Shown: positions 35,396 to 44,657, counted from the first letter of the stretch. The stretch is 64,000 nucleotides of DNA from G963667675 sp965249215 (GCA_965249215.1 CBDFLN010000002.1:992001-1056000); one strand, 5' to 3'. Notes: a model not told the origin generated them from the sequence alone. Numbers and translations are program-made.

Positions 35396-35480
35396 ATCCT
35401 CCGCTAGTTAACCACCAGCCAACACAGCGAGCTCTTCATCCTTATAGATTGAGCTGAGGGACTATGTGGCCGGATTGCTT
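35396..35480 (-). repeat. 85-bp direct repeat, remnant 3' end of a second NHL gene
   Basis: On the minus strand this copy still encodes KQSGHIVPQLNL and a stop, the C-terminus of an NHL protein almost identical to the intact one. The remainder of that gene copy is gone. Confidence 0.8.
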
Positions 35481-35553
35481 GAAAACAAAGCAAGAACTGA
35501 TCGGGATTGCGAATGAAATCCTGAATCCATAGCCGACCCTAGCGTGATTGCGG

Positions 35554-35712
35554 TCACCCTGGCGGTGGCTCGTTGGTAAAGACCAGGCTGCCGGCCGCCG
35601 TGAACATACCACCCACGCCCTGACAAAAGGACACCTTCACGTCCGGCACCTGGTGTGCGGCTTCCCCCCTAACCTGCCGGATCGCCTCCTGCATGGCGAA
35701 CATATCATACAT
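35554..35712 (-). pseudogene. Thiolase (SCP2-type) C-terminal fragment
   Basis: The minus strand encodes about 52 residues containing QVRGEAAHQVPDVKV and CQGVGGMFTAAGSLVFTNEP, the C-terminal active-site region of non-decarboxylating thiolases, ending in a normal stop. The upstream part is missing; the sequence joins directly to a transposase fragment near 35713. Confidence 0.65.
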
Positions 35713-35860
35713 GCCAGTATGGGTAGAGGTCTACCCCGACGACCTGGGAATTGTTCCATTGAACCAGGCTCTTAGGGAATGGGAGCGAGTCTACAACCAC
35801 GTTCGGCCCCATCAGTCTTTGGGGTATCTGACTCCCTTCGAGTATCTGAGCGGACTCAAT
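35713..35860 (+). pseudogene. Integrase-core transposase C-terminal fragment
   Basis: The plus strand encodes a segment ending REWERVYNHVRPHQSLGYLT with PFEYL following, the end of an rve-type (IS3/IS481-like) transposase. No N-terminal part or inverted repeat is visible. The segment 35861-36187 holds no further gene. Confidence 0.6.
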
Positions 35861-36187
35861 GCCAGCGCAAATGAAACATCTTTGACCCTCTCCGCCAACT
35901 CTCACCCACCAGGGAAGTCAAGGCCTGGAACCCGGCAGGGCTCGGCCATGGCCCGCGGGCCTTGACGGCCTGGTAGCATCTGTCGGGCCGAGAGGGTGCG
36001 GCAACCTACATCCCCAAGAAAGGAGGCCATGTGTCACTAATCTACTGGACAAGTACAGGTCGTTGACAGGAATACTGCGTCTCATCTACCATTTGAGTGG
36101 TGTTTAGTTCACCTCGTTACGGGCCTCAAATAATTTTCGCCAACTGATTCAAACTCCAACGGAAAATACTGTAGAGAGTATATAGCT

Positions 36188-37591
36188 ATGGCCGACCAAG
36201 ATATAGCCTCAATGGCCCACCTGATGCGGCGGGCCGGCTTCGGAGCAACCAGAGAAGAATTGGAAGCCCGCGCCGCCAAAGGGTACGAGGCCACCGTAGA
36301 GGAACTCCTACACACGGAAGAACATGGGCCCTTAGACCAGCTCGAAATGATGCGCTACCACCCGTGGACCTGGCGCCCCGGCACCCTCCCCGGCATGGGC
36401 GCCGCCGAGTGGTTGCACGACATGATAAATACCCAGCGGCCCCTGGAAGAAAAGATGGCCTTATTCTGGCACCAAGTCTTCGCAACCGGGGTCTCCAAGG
36501 TGGACCATTACGAAGACGTGATGGACATGATTGTAAAGTTCCGTGAAAAAGGAATGGGCGACTACCGAGAGCTTCTCCTAGAGATGGCTAAGGACCCGGC
36601 CATGATTTATTGGCTGGACAACTGCGAAAACCACTCCACCGCCGTCAACGAGAACTGGGGTCGAGAGTTGTTGGAGCTGTTCAGCATGGGCGTGGGCAAC
36701 TACACCGAGGTGGACGTCCGAGAGTGCTCCCGGGCTTTCACCGGGTGGTCCATCTTGCCCAGGCTGCCCCGGGGCCCAATCGGACGCCACGACTGGTTCT
36801 TCGAGTACCGGGAGGAAGACCACGACGATGGTGAAAAAACGTTCCTAGCGGAGACGGGCAATTTCAACGGTGAGGACATAATCCGCATAATCTGCGAGCA
36901 GCCGGCAACGGCCCGGTTCATCGCCAGGCACCTTTACAACTTCTTCGTGGCCGACGAGGCCCAGGTCCCTGCTTGGTCCGTCACCCCTCCCGTAGACCCG
37001 GAGGCAGTAGACTTGTTGGCCGATACTCTGGTCGAGTCGGGTTATGACATCCGCTCAACACTGCGGGTACTGTTCAATTCGGACTTCTTCAAAAACGCCC
37101 GCTTTGCCCGTCTCAAGAGCCCGGCAGAGGTAGTAGTGGGCACTTTGAGGCTGGTGGGAGGAGCCGAGTTTCCGGCTCCCGGAATCGGTGACCTTTCCCG
37201 CCAGCCCGGCTACATGGGCCAGGACCTGCTGAACCCTCCCAGTGTGGAAGGCTGGCACACAGGCGCCGAGTGGATCAACAGCGGCTCCTTGATGCGGCGG
37301 GTGAATTTCACCGCTGATCTGCTTGGGGACCTAGACCGCCCCGGCATCAAGGCATTGGTGGAACGCCTCAAGGTGCAGGGAGAGCGCTCACCCGGAAAGG
37401 TCGTGGATAGCTGCTTGGACCTGATGGGTCCCCTGGAAGTGAACCCGGAAAGCCGGGATGAGTTGATAGGTTATGTAGAAGAAGGCGGGGACTTCGGTTG
37501 GGACAAGGCCGACCAAGTGGAAGCATCGATGACCCGCGTGTCCGAGTTACTGCAACTAATAGTTGCGATCAGGGAATACCAATACGCGTAG
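36188..37591 (+). CDS. DUF1800 family protein
   Basis: A 467-residue protein matching DUF1800: MAHLMRRAGFGATREELEA at the start, KMALFWHQVFATG, NENWGRELLELFSMGVGNY, ECSRAFTGW and LFNSDFF late in the sequence. DUF1800 genes are almost always paired with DUF1501, as here (21 bp downstream). The biochemical role is unknown; export or surface-associated functions have been suggested from context in other bacteria, but no signal peptide is visible at this N-terminus. Confidence 0.88.
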   Translation: MADQDIASMAHLMRRAGFGATREELEARAAKGYEATVEELLHTEEHGPLDQLEMMRYHPWTWRPGTLPGMGAAEWLHDMINTQRPLEEKMALFWHQVFATGVSKVDHYEDVMDMIVKFREKGMGDYRELLLEMAKDPAMIYWLDNCENHSTAVNENWGRELLELFSMGVGNYTEVDVRECSRAFTGWSILPRLPRGPIGRHDWFFEYREEDHDDGEKTFLAETGNFNGEDIIRIICEQPATARFIARHLYNFFVADEAQVPAWSVTPPVDPEAVDLLADTLVESGYDIRSTLRVLFNSDFFKNARFARLKSPAEVVVGTLRLVGGAEFPAPGIGDLSRQPGYMGQDLLNPPSVEGWHTGAEWINSGSLMRRVNFTADLLGDLDRPGIKALVERLKVQGERSPGKVVDSCLDLMGPLEVNPESRDELIGYVEEGGDFGWDKADQVEASMTRVSELLQLIVAIREYQYA

Positions 37592-37612
37592 AGTCCTAAA
37601 GGAGTTAGGGAG

Positions 37613-38743
37613 ATGACCAGCACTAGCAAAGACCCGGTCCTGGTTGTACTGCAGTTGACCGGAGGAAACGACTATCTAAACACGGTTGTGCCCTACACCA
37701 ACCCCTTATATAAGGACAGCCGACCGACAGTGGTTATCCCCGATGACCAAGTGATTCCAATTGACGACAAGGTGGGTTTCCATCCTCGGATGGGTCCGGT
37801 AAAGAACATCTACGACCGGGGAGACATGGCCATTATCCATGGCGTGGGGTACCCGAATTCTCCTCGCTCCCACTTCCGCTCAATGGACATCTGGCACACC
37901 TGCGAGCCGGACAAGCTGGGCACCGAGGGATGGCTGGGAAGGGCCACCAGAGAGGTCGACCCCAACAAGGAAAATGTCCTGACTGCAGTTGCGTTCGGTG
38001 CGTCTCTATTCCGGGCATTAGTGCTACCCGGCGTGCCAGTAGCCGTGGTGGACGACCTGGACACCTACGGCCTGTTGCCCGGCATCTCGGAGCAGCAACA
38101 GCGTACTCGCATGTTGGACCGCTTCGCCCGGTTGTATTCCCCGGTGATGGGTAGCGGACCGGTCATGGACTACCTGGGACAGACCGGCTTGGACACGCTC
38201 AAGGGCGCTGACATATTGAAAGAAGCTCCCAAAATGTACTCCTCCAGCATTGAATACCCGGACACGGTACTGGCCAAGCGGCTTAAGGGCATCGCCCAGA
38301 TCCACATGGCCGACTTCGGCACCCGCGTCTTTTATGTCGACCACGGCAGCTTCGACAGCCACTCCAACCAGATGGACCTGCACGACAAGTTGTGGAAGGA
38401 CGTTTCCGAAGGGGTCGAGTGCTTCTTCGATGACCTGAGGGAGCACGGCGTCGCCGACAATGTGATAATGCTGATGTTCACCGAGTTCGGCCGAAGGACC
38501 CGCGATAACGGGTCGGGTACCGACCACGGCGCCGGAGGCGTGTCTTTTATCTTGGGCGATAAGGTTAAGGGCGGCCAATACAGCGAGTATCCATCCATGG
38601 AAGACCGGGACCTGGAACAAGGAGACGTGGTGCCTAACCACGACTTCCGGGGAGTCTACTCCACCATACTCGAGGACTGGATGGGACTGGATGCCAAACC
38701 CATCGTTGAAGGCAGCTTCGAGAAACTGCCCTTCCTCGGTTAA
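37613..38743 (+). CDS. DUF1501 family protein
   Basis: A 376-residue protein of the DUF1501 (sulfatase/alkaline-phosphatase-superfamily-like) group: VLQLTGGNDYLNTVVPY near the N-terminus, HPRMGPVKNIYDRGDMAIIH, FYVDHGSFDSHSNQM and MLMFTEFGRRTRDNGSGTDH, whose Asp/His residues would bind metal. AAAGGAG precedes ATG 37613. It forms a two-gene operon with DUF1800. Confidence 0.88.
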   Translation: MTSTSKDPVLVVLQLTGGNDYLNTVVPYTNPLYKDSRPTVVIPDDQVIPIDDKVGFHPRMGPVKNIYDRGDMAIIHGVGYPNSPRSHFRSMDIWHTCEPDKLGTEGWLGRATREVDPNKENVLTAVAFGASLFRALVLPGVPVAVVDDLDTYGLLPGISEQQQRTRMLDRFARLYSPVMGSGPVMDYLGQTGLDTLKGADILKEAPKMYSSSIEYPDTVLAKRLKGIAQIHMADFGTRVFYVDHGSFDSHSNQMDLHDKLWKDVSEGVECFFDDLREHGVADNVIMLMFTEFGRRTRDNGSGTDHGAGGVSFILGDKVKGGQYSEYPSMEDRDLEQGDVVPNHDFRGVYSTILEDWMGLDAKPIVEGSFEKLPFLG

Positions 38744-38779
38744 TTGCTTAATTTAAGTGCCCACTGCAACCCGTCCCCC

Positions 38780-38857
38780 TTGATAAGGGGGACCACAGGG
38801 GGTCGCCTCTACCGCGACATTCAACCTCCCCTATATCCCCTCCTTCGTAAGGAGGGG
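38780..38857. repeat. Double palindromic repeat that supplies a ribosome-binding site
   Basis: CCCCCTT-GAT-AAGGGGG (38778-38796 region) and CCCCTCCTTCGTAAGGAGGGG (about 38837-38857) are two hairpins separated by about 40 bp. A related unit is at 28764-28812. The GGAGG of the second hairpin lies about 8 bases before the ATG of the next gene, so folding could hide the ribosome-binding site. Confidence 0.6.
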
Positions 38858-38862
38858 CGCTA

Positions 38863-40434
38863 ATGGTCGCCGAACAGAATTCGACGGTTGACCCAGGACC
38901 TTTCGTCGCCTGGGCACAAGGCGAGGCCGTACCGCTCTCGATACCGCGTACCGATGAGAACTATGACGGCCTGGGTTTCCTGGGAGAGGTGATTGGTGAT
39001 GCCAGGATCGTCGCCTTGGGGGAGAACGCCCACTATCTGCACGAGTGGAACCGCTTTCGCGCCCGTCTGTTCAAGTATCTCGTCCAAGCGCATGGATTCA
39101 ATACCTTCGTGCTCGAAACGGGAATCGTCGAGAGTCGTAATATTCACAAGTACGTGGCCGGAGCTGACGTCGACTGGGACACGGTGGTCAAGTCAGTGAC
39201 CAATGCCTGGGGGGTATGGGCGGAGCTTCAGGAGCTCATCCAATGGATGCGGGACTACAATGCCAACCCCGACCGGGACCGGGAACTGCGGTTCTATGGG
39301 ATGGATGGCACGGGAAACTGGTTTCATATCCAGCACCCCTTCAACGAGTTGATGGAGTTCGGCCGCAAGGTCGACGCCGGTCTCGCCAACGACGTGAAGA
39401 GGAGCTTTGAAGGGCCGGCTCGCGACCTCAACCTCGACCGGCGAGGCGAGGTTGATGAAGGGACGTGGCACCGCCTCATTGCGGAATCGACTTTGGTCAT
39501 TAATCGGATAGAGCAACATCGGTTGGCCTATATCCAGGCCAGCTCGCAGGACGACTACGACTGGGCGCTGAGAAGCGCGGAGGTCTTGCGCGATATGCTC
39601 TTGGCGATGGCCCAGACCGGAGATCTGGATTCCGACGAGGGCTTTCTAACCATTTGGAACGTCCGTGACGGCTCAATGGCCAGCTCCCTCGAATGGATTC
39701 TGAAACGGGAAGGACCTGACGCCCGAATCGTTGTCGGGGCCCACAACGTCCATCTGCAGCGGTATCCAGTGCGGGTCCTGAAAGCGACTTCCATGGGGTC
39801 CTACACCGCCAATCGCATCGGCCGGGAGAAGATGCTGATCATCGGCGCTGCCAGCGCTTATTCCACCAAGGGCGAAGAGCCCCTGCCGGACACCAACCCT
39901 GCCGCCTACGATCAAGTTGGGCCCGAGTGTTACTTTCTCGACCTGCGCAAAGCGCCCACCTCCGGGCCCGCGGCGAATTGGCTGAACACAGAGCGGCTGA
40001 GCCGCCACAATCTTCGTTATGGGCCGGAGGCGCCGGGACCCGCCTATGATTGCTTGCTGTTCCACCGCACCGTTTCCCTAATGGAGGTGGCGCTTGCGCC
40101 TTCGATGGTGAGGGAGCCGGCGACGCCTGATCCTTCTCGATTCGACGATCATGTCGGGCGTTATGCGCTAACCGGATTTCTCAACCAACATCTCACCATG
40201 GATATCAGTTGCCAGGGTGACAAGCTTTACTCGAGCGGGGAGCAAGACCAGAGCGGCGAGCTCTTTCCCCCTTACCGCAAGGAGATCCGGCAGACCAAGG
40301 ACGGTAAATTCGTCTGGTCGGGGTGGCCGGCCGTCCTGGAGTTTCACGTCGGCGAGGGACTGACCCAGGGAGTGACCATCGATATGCCCGGGATTGGTGT
40401 GTACCACGGGGAGCGAGTCGAAGTCACCGACTAG
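38863..40434 (+). CDS. Erythromycin esterase-family protein
   Basis: A 523-residue enzyme with the Ere fold in residues 35-420. VALGENAHYLHEWNRFR gives Glu54 and His57, and FVLETG gives Glu85; the spacing (E-x2-H, then 28 residues to the next Glu) agrees with the EreB active site. VVGAHNVHLQR supplies the later His. A C-terminal beta domain (about 425-523, VGRYALTGF... and YHGERVEV) is added, absent from EreA/EreB. The family hydrolyses macrolide lactones but has many members of unknown substrate, so resistance cannot be inferred. The only visible ribosome-binding site lies inside the palindrome upstream. Confidence 0.8.
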   Translation: MVAEQNSTVDPGPFVAWAQGEAVPLSIPRTDENYDGLGFLGEVIGDARIVALGENAHYLHEWNRFRARLFKYLVQAHGFNTFVLETGIVESRNIHKYVAGADVDWDTVVKSVTNAWGVWAELQELIQWMRDYNANPDRDRELRFYGMDGTGNWFHIQHPFNELMEFGRKVDAGLANDVKRSFEGPARDLNLDRRGEVDEGTWHRLIAESTLVINRIEQHRLAYIQASSQDDYDWALRSAEVLRDMLLAMAQTGDLDSDEGFLTIWNVRDGSMASSLEWILKREGPDARIVVGAHNVHLQRYPVRVLKATSMGSYTANRIGREKMLIIGAASAYSTKGEEPLPDTNPAAYDQVGPECYFLDLRKAPTSGPAANWLNTERLSRHNLRYGPEAPGPAYDCLLFHRTVSLMEVALAPSMVREPATPDPSRFDDHVGRYALTGFLNQHLTMDISCQGDKLYSSGEQDQSGELFPPYRKEIRQTKDGKFVWSGWPAVLEFHVGEGLTQGVTIDMPGIGVYHGERVEVTD

Positions 40435-41091
40435 CTTCTACCCGCCAAAAAGGGCGTCCATGCAGACCGAGATGGGAATGATGGCAATGAAAGCATTGGC
40501 AAGCCATCCAGCCTAAGGCGGCTTTTCGACCGGTTTTTCAGGTAGCTACAGTTAGGGTGGGGTATGGGACGGCACTGACAAAAGAGCTTCCCGGGACTTC
40601 TATCGAGCCTGAGGAGGTTGATTTGTGTTTCTGGTGGAGACGGCGGAGACTGCAACTCAACCGGGTCAAGGTCAAACGAAAACACCTTGACGGAAGTTTT
40701 GTTCGGAGTGGGTCAGGAGGCGAAGGCGTCATCTCCTCAACGTGTCCAGTGGCCGTTCTTGGCCCATTGGCGGAAAATTCCACCAGGAACAATTAGTCGG
40801 CAGCCTAGGGGCGGGTTAGGTCTCTGTATACGCGCCATGGGTTTTTTTGCGAGGCTCCTTAACCCATTAGCGTTGTTCTTTATGGCCACATACTGTACTA
40901 TCTGTGAATAGAAGCTGAAGCGCCACGAGCGTGATAGTCGGGTTTCCTAAGTCCGATGAAACGGGATCCCAAGCGGTGACAAACAACCTAAGAATTTTGT
41001 TCACCGCCGGCGGGCTGTAATTCCATCGGCGGATTAAATCCAGACCGTCAAACTATAATCCGGTCAGGTAAAGCCGCGAAGGAGAACTTTT
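40435..41091. other. Intergenic region with candidate SDR promoter
   Basis: I see no supportable gene in these 657 bp; two short overlapping frames around 40557-40911 have poor composition. TATAAT occurs at 41054-41059, 33 bp before the SDR start, but the -35 side is weak. AAGGAG lies 8 bases before the SDR ATG. Confidence 0.4.
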
Positions 41092-41850
41092 ATGCGGTTG
41101 GAAGGTAAGGTGGCTTTAATCACCGGTGCCGCCGCAGGGGTTGAGGGGGATCTGATGGGCTTCGGTGGTGCGGCAGCACGGCTCTTCGCCCAAGAGGGAG
41201 CAAAGGTGGTCTTGACCGACATAAAAGAGGAGATGGGGGAAAGGACCGCCATCCAAATTCGAGAGAACGGGGGAGCAGCCCTGTTCCTCCGCCACGACGT
41301 TACCAGTGAACAAAACTGGATCGAAGTCGTGGCCTCCACTGTTTCCAACTACGGGAAGCTGGATATCCTGGTCAACAACGCTGGAACCAGCGCTCCCGCA
41401 ACCGTGGAGGAGACCACTGTTGAGGCCTGGGACGCGCAAATGGATGTCCACGCCAAGGGCGCTTTTCTGGGCACCAAGCAGGCCATCCCAGAGATGCGTA
41501 AGGTCGGCGGAGGCTCCATCATCAATATCTCCTCCGTCGCCGGGCTCGTCGGCAGCCCCTCCTCCACCGCCTACCACGCTGCCAAAGGAGCCATTCGGTT
41601 GTTCACAAAGGCGGCGGCCATCCAATACGCCAAAGAAAACATCAGGGTCAATTCGGTCCACCCTGGCTACGCCCACACGCCGCTGACCCGTTACGCCAAT
41701 GACAAGAGAGACTGGCTGGAGAGGATACCCCTGGGCCGGCTGGGTAACGCTTATGACATAGCCTACGGTATCCTGTACCTGGCCTCCGACGAGTCTTCCT
41801 TCGTTACCGGGGCGGAGTTGGTCATCGACGGGGGTACCACCGCCCAGTAG
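41092..41850 (+). CDS. Short-chain dehydrogenase/reductase
   Basis: A 252-residue SDR. NNAG at 95-98, Ser148, Tyr161 and Lys165 (YHAAK) form the active-site pattern, and VTGAELVIDGGTTAQ is the usual C-terminus. The glycine-rich coenzyme loop is unusual: TGAAAGVEGDLMGFGGAAA has about six extra residues between the first glycines and the following helix. Asp43 after the second strand suggests NAD(H). The substrate is unknown. Single gene, followed by a degraded GIY-YIG frame. Confidence 0.87.
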   Translation: MRLEGKVALITGAAAGVEGDLMGFGGAAARLFAQEGAKVVLTDIKEEMGERTAIQIRENGGAALFLRHDVTSEQNWIEVVASTVSNYGKLDILVNNAGTSAPATVEETTVEAWDAQMDVHAKGAFLGTKQAIPEMRKVGGGSIINISSVAGLVGSPSSTAYHAAKGAIRLFTKAAAIQYAKENIRVNSVHPGYAHTPLTRYANDKRDWLERIPLGRLGNAYDIAYGILYLASDESSFVTGAELVIDGGTTAQ

Positions 41851-42040
41851 AGCTATTAGTGCCCACGGGAAAAATCCTTCGACGTGCTCAGGATGAGCGG
41901 TTCACGCCCATGGCTGCGATGACGGGAGATTTGCGCTCGCCTTGCCATTGGTGGTGAGCCATGAGCGAGCATCTTCCATTCTAGGAAGTATTAACAACGG
42001 CAACATTGGCTTCGTCATTCCGGCCTTCGCCGGAATCCAG

Positions 42041-42300
42041 TTAATCTAGCTCTTCGTACAAGTGGTGCCATTGTGGATTCGACTTCTCGATTAACGCGAT
42101 TTTCCAGGCACCTGTCCATCCCTTGATTGCCTTCTCCCGCATGATGACACTATGCACGTCATCGTATCCTTCGCACCACACCAGGGAGTGCACGCCGTAA
42201 CGTCGGGTGAATCCTTCGACTAGGTCACCTTTATTTTGCCAAATGCGCTGGGTGAGGTAGCGGCTGCGAAGAGCAAAGCCACAGCGCCAGCCACGATGGC
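42041..42300 (-). pseudogene. GIY-YIG nuclease-like gene remnant
   Basis: The minus strand reads RYLTQRIWQNKGDLVEGFTR, then YGVHSLVWCEGYDD and EKAIKGWTGAWKIALIEKSN, ending in LYEELD and a stop. This is the C-terminal two thirds of a small GIY-YIG protein; the GIY and YIG motifs and a start are not recognisable upstream. A CATTCCGG...CCGGAATCC palindrome, also present at 50325-50350, follows the stop. No other gene in 41851-42616. Confidence 0.65.
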
Positions 42301-42616
42301 AACGATGATAGATTCCAAGCCTCGACCTTATACCAAGCTAAACGCACCCGGGGTTTGAGCGGGGGAAACTTATCACAAGCGTTATAGGGTGTCAATGAAA
42401 GGGGCCAAGGTCCCGGCCTTCCTTCTCCGCCGCCTGCGGCTTCGCAACCTGAGGCGAGGCCCTTCGGGAATCCTCCGCCGGACGGCGACCGGCTTCTAAC
42501 GCGCTGACCTGACGCCAAAAGCCCCCTCCCCCTCTTAATCGGCTTCCTCCGGCTGTTGTATGCAAATGATCATTGGTTGAGATCTTCGAGAAATTTTAAG
42601 CTGGTAACATCTCCTA

Positions 42617-43009
42617 TTACCCGGGTTTGGACATTATATACAGCGTGACTCCATTCGGATCATTCAATAAGAAGAAGGTACGATGTCCCCAGGTTTGAAC
42701 AGTTAGCCCCTGTCTAACCGACAGTCCCCTATCCACGCTTCGCTTATACCATGCGTCCACGTCGTCGGTTTCAATAGCCACCATTACACCCTGGGGCTTG
42801 CTGTAGTCCCACACAGCGTCGGGCTCCTGATTGCCAGGAAGCCCTAGTACCTCGATCAGTCCAGAAGCGGCGCCGAATACCGTGCCTTGATCATCCGGCC
42901 CATGGTCCCATTCCTCGACGATAGGCAAGTCTAAACCGTCCCGGTAAAAGGCCACAGTGCTGTCATAGTCCCTTGCATGGAAGATGCAGCGGAATTGGCC
43001 AGTCATCAT
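42617..43009 (-). CDS. VOC (glyoxalase/dioxygenase-fold) protein 1
   Basis: A 130-residue VOC-superfamily protein from ATG 43009 (AAGGAG 7 bases upstream). The two beta-alpha-beta-beta-beta modules are visible: FHARDYDSTVAFYRDGLDLP...GLIEVLG and VMVAIETDDVDAWYKRSVDRG...FFLLNDPNGVTLYI. Possible metal ligands are His11 and the Glu of IEVLG, but not all glyoxalase ligands are certain. It follows LLM oxidoreductase 1 by 48 bp in an operon led by an R-type promoter. A 48-bp fragment of a second copy survives at 44610-44657. Confidence 0.82.
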   Translation of the reverse strand: MMTGQFRCIFHARDYDSTVAFYRDGLDLPIVEEWDHGPDDQGTVFGAASGLIEVLGLPGNQEPDAVWDYSKPQGVMVAIETDDVDAWYKRSVDRGLSVRQGLTVQTWGHRTFFLLNDPNGVTLYIMSKPG

Positions 43010-43057
43010 ATTGGACTCCTTATCAATATTGCGGTCCGGCAACCTTCGAGGGCCCAA

Positions 43058-44017
43058 TTAAACCTTGGGCCACACCTGGGTGGCAAACTCCTCCATTAGG
43101 TGTAGACCGGGTTCCACTTGGTCACTATCACTCTTAAAGTCGAATAAAAGTGAACCAACTCCCATTTCCTCGCAGCGCTGGATATCCGATGCCACCTGAT
43201 CCACGGTCCCAACGAAAGGAAGCCGACCGGATTCAGGGCTTGCGCCGTTTTTCTTGAGCTCAAAGGGCTGAGCCCCGTATATGACCTCGATCTCTCCGGG
43301 GTCTCTGCCGAACCTCCGAGCGTAGGAAGCCAGCCGCTTTATCCCATCCGCTAGTTGCTGTAGAGTGATCAAAGGATAGGTGGAATTTGTAGCCAAGGGG
43401 TACCAGCCATCGGCCACCTCCGCAGCACGCCGCAGCGCCGGCCGGCTCTCTCCGCCCACCCAGATCGGCGGATATGGTTTTTGAACCGGCTTAGGCAGAA
43501 AGCTGATGTTATCGAAGCTAACGTACTTGCCCTGAAAACTCGGATTATCGTTGGTCCATAGCTCTTTAAAAGCCCGTAGGTACTCGTCGGTCACCGCTCC
43601 TCGTTCCTCAAACGGAGGCGAGCCCAACAACTCGAACTCCTCTCGCATCCAGCCGAGGCCGATACCCACCACCAACCGGCCTTGAGACAGCACGTCCAGG
43701 GTGGCCAAGACCTTGGCGGCCAGCAAAGGGCTGCGGTAGGGCAGAACCGTTACGCTGGTTGCCAACCGTATCTTGCTGGTGCATCCCGCCAGGAAAGAGA
43801 GCAGGGTGAGTTGCTCCATGGCTTCACCCGACGGTCCGCCGGGGAATTCACCGCTTTCGTTGTGGGGATACACCGAATCGATCCTCCGGGGTATTACGAT
43901 GTGTTCTGAGACCAGGATATAGTCGTAGCCCAGCTCCTCGGCCTTCCCCGCCATAGCGCTCAGCTTTTCGGGTCTGGCCAGGGGACCCCTGTCCGGCAAT
44001 GTAATCCCGTATTTCAT
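43058..44017 (-). CDS. LLM-class F420-dependent oxidoreductase 1
   Basis: A 319-residue luciferase-like TIM-barrel protein from ATG 44017, with AGGAG 9 bases upstream. KYGITLPDRGPLARPEKLSA, VVGIGLGWMREEFELLGSPP and KPVQKPYPPIWVGGESRPAL match the F420-type LLM group (Rv2161c-like). The enzyme would transfer hydride from F420H2 or use FMN; substrate unknown. It is one of three near-identical copies, about 90% or more identical by eye, with differences concentrated near residues 35-75 and 295-312. R1 lies about 205 bp upstream and drives it with VOC 1. Confidence 0.85.
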   Translation of the reverse strand: MKYGITLPDRGPLARPEKLSAMAGKAEELGYDYILVSEHIVIPRRIDSVYPHNESGEFPGGPSGEAMEQLTLLSFLAGCTSKIRLATSVTVLPYRSPLLAAKVLATLDVLSQGRLVVGIGLGWMREEFELLGSPPFEERGAVTDEYLRAFKELWTNDNPSFQGKYVSFDNISFLPKPVQKPYPPIWVGGESRPALRRAAEVADGWYPLATNSTYPLITLQQLADGIKRLASYARRFGRDPGEIEVIYGAQPFELKKNGASPESGRLPFVGTVDQVASDIQRCEEMGVGSLLFDFKSDSDQVEPGLHLMEEFATQVWPKV

Positions 44018-44221
44018 GAGTGTAGCTCCTGGAGGCCATCTAGAGAGGCCATTTCGAAATGTGGTTCGGCATGCCTGTTCTGATCCGCCGGACGCGCTCA
44101 CCTTGAGCCCGTAGAAGGGTCACCACCACTCGACCTGAGCCCGTCGAAGGACCACTGAGGACTCTCCTCAGGTTTTTAAACCGGCTTTTTGGACTAACCC
44201 GTGGATAAGGTTCTGGTTTAG

Positions 44222-44512
44222 CCGGTATTTCCCAGATTAAACTGATTTTCCTGAACATGTTCCCTCTTGGATGGCTCGGACTATAATACGTCACCATGAG
44301 CGAGTCAACTGTCCTCCGATTCACTCAATTGGTCCATTGTCATGAGGTAGCCTTCTCCCTGCCAAGCATAACAGCCCAGAATCGCCTGTCTGTGCCCAAG
44401 TTGCTCCCTTGGGGCAGCCTGTATGCGCTGGACGACCCCATCACCGTCCTGAATACCGGTGCTCTCAAAGCAAGCTAGCCAGGTGCCAGGCGAAGCTGGC
44501 TGATCCGTTCCA
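44222..44512 (-). repeat. R1: IS1380-derived promoter-leader repeat
   Basis: About 290 bp shared with R3 (48578-48867), R4 (53051-53332) and R5 (54843-55131). The far end still encodes the last residues of an IS1380-type transposase (ERISQL-type codons, then PG and stop, degenerate here); the near end is the conserved leader GGGAACATGTTCAGGAAAAT and CTGGGAAATACCGG. Its promoter (44280-44308) points to LLM 1. Confidence 0.8.
44280..44308 (-). promoter_or_regulatory. R1 promoter for LLM1-VOC1 operon
   Basis: On the minus strand TTGACT (44308-44303), 17 bp, TATAGT (44285-44280). The palindrome GAACATGTTC at 44253-44262 would lie about 11-20 bases into the transcript. Confidence 0.7.
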
Positions 44513-44609
44513 TCCGCCTGAGGCGGACGGCCAGCATTCCCCTGGCCACCAAGACCTCAGCAAGCTGGAACACCAGTCTGCGAGCGTGTCGTAGCAGCCG
44601 CCCACCAGT

Positions 44610-44657
44610 CTTGATCATCCGGCCCATGGTCCCATTCCTCGATAATAGGCAAGTCTA
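44610..44657. repeat. 48-bp fragment of the VOC 1 gene
   Basis: Matches 42886-42933 at 46 of 48 positions and ends exactly at the left end of the IS1380 element. It is what remains of a second VOC gene that the insertion and an associated deletion removed. Confidence 0.8.

Noticed and set aside
38863..40434. Calling the erythromycin-esterase-like gene a macrolide resistance gene
   Set aside because: The family is broad, the protein has an extra domain, and sequence alone does not indicate the substrate.
44253..44262. GAACATGTTC as a LexA/SOS operator
   Set aside because: The Gram-positive-type LexA box needs four bases between GAAC and GTTC; here there are two.
44296..44478. A 60-residue frame with a very similar counterpart at 48652-48834
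   Set aside because: Both lie antisense within the R repeats. The frame is broken in R4 and R5, so the similarity comes from the repeat itself rather than a conserved small gene.
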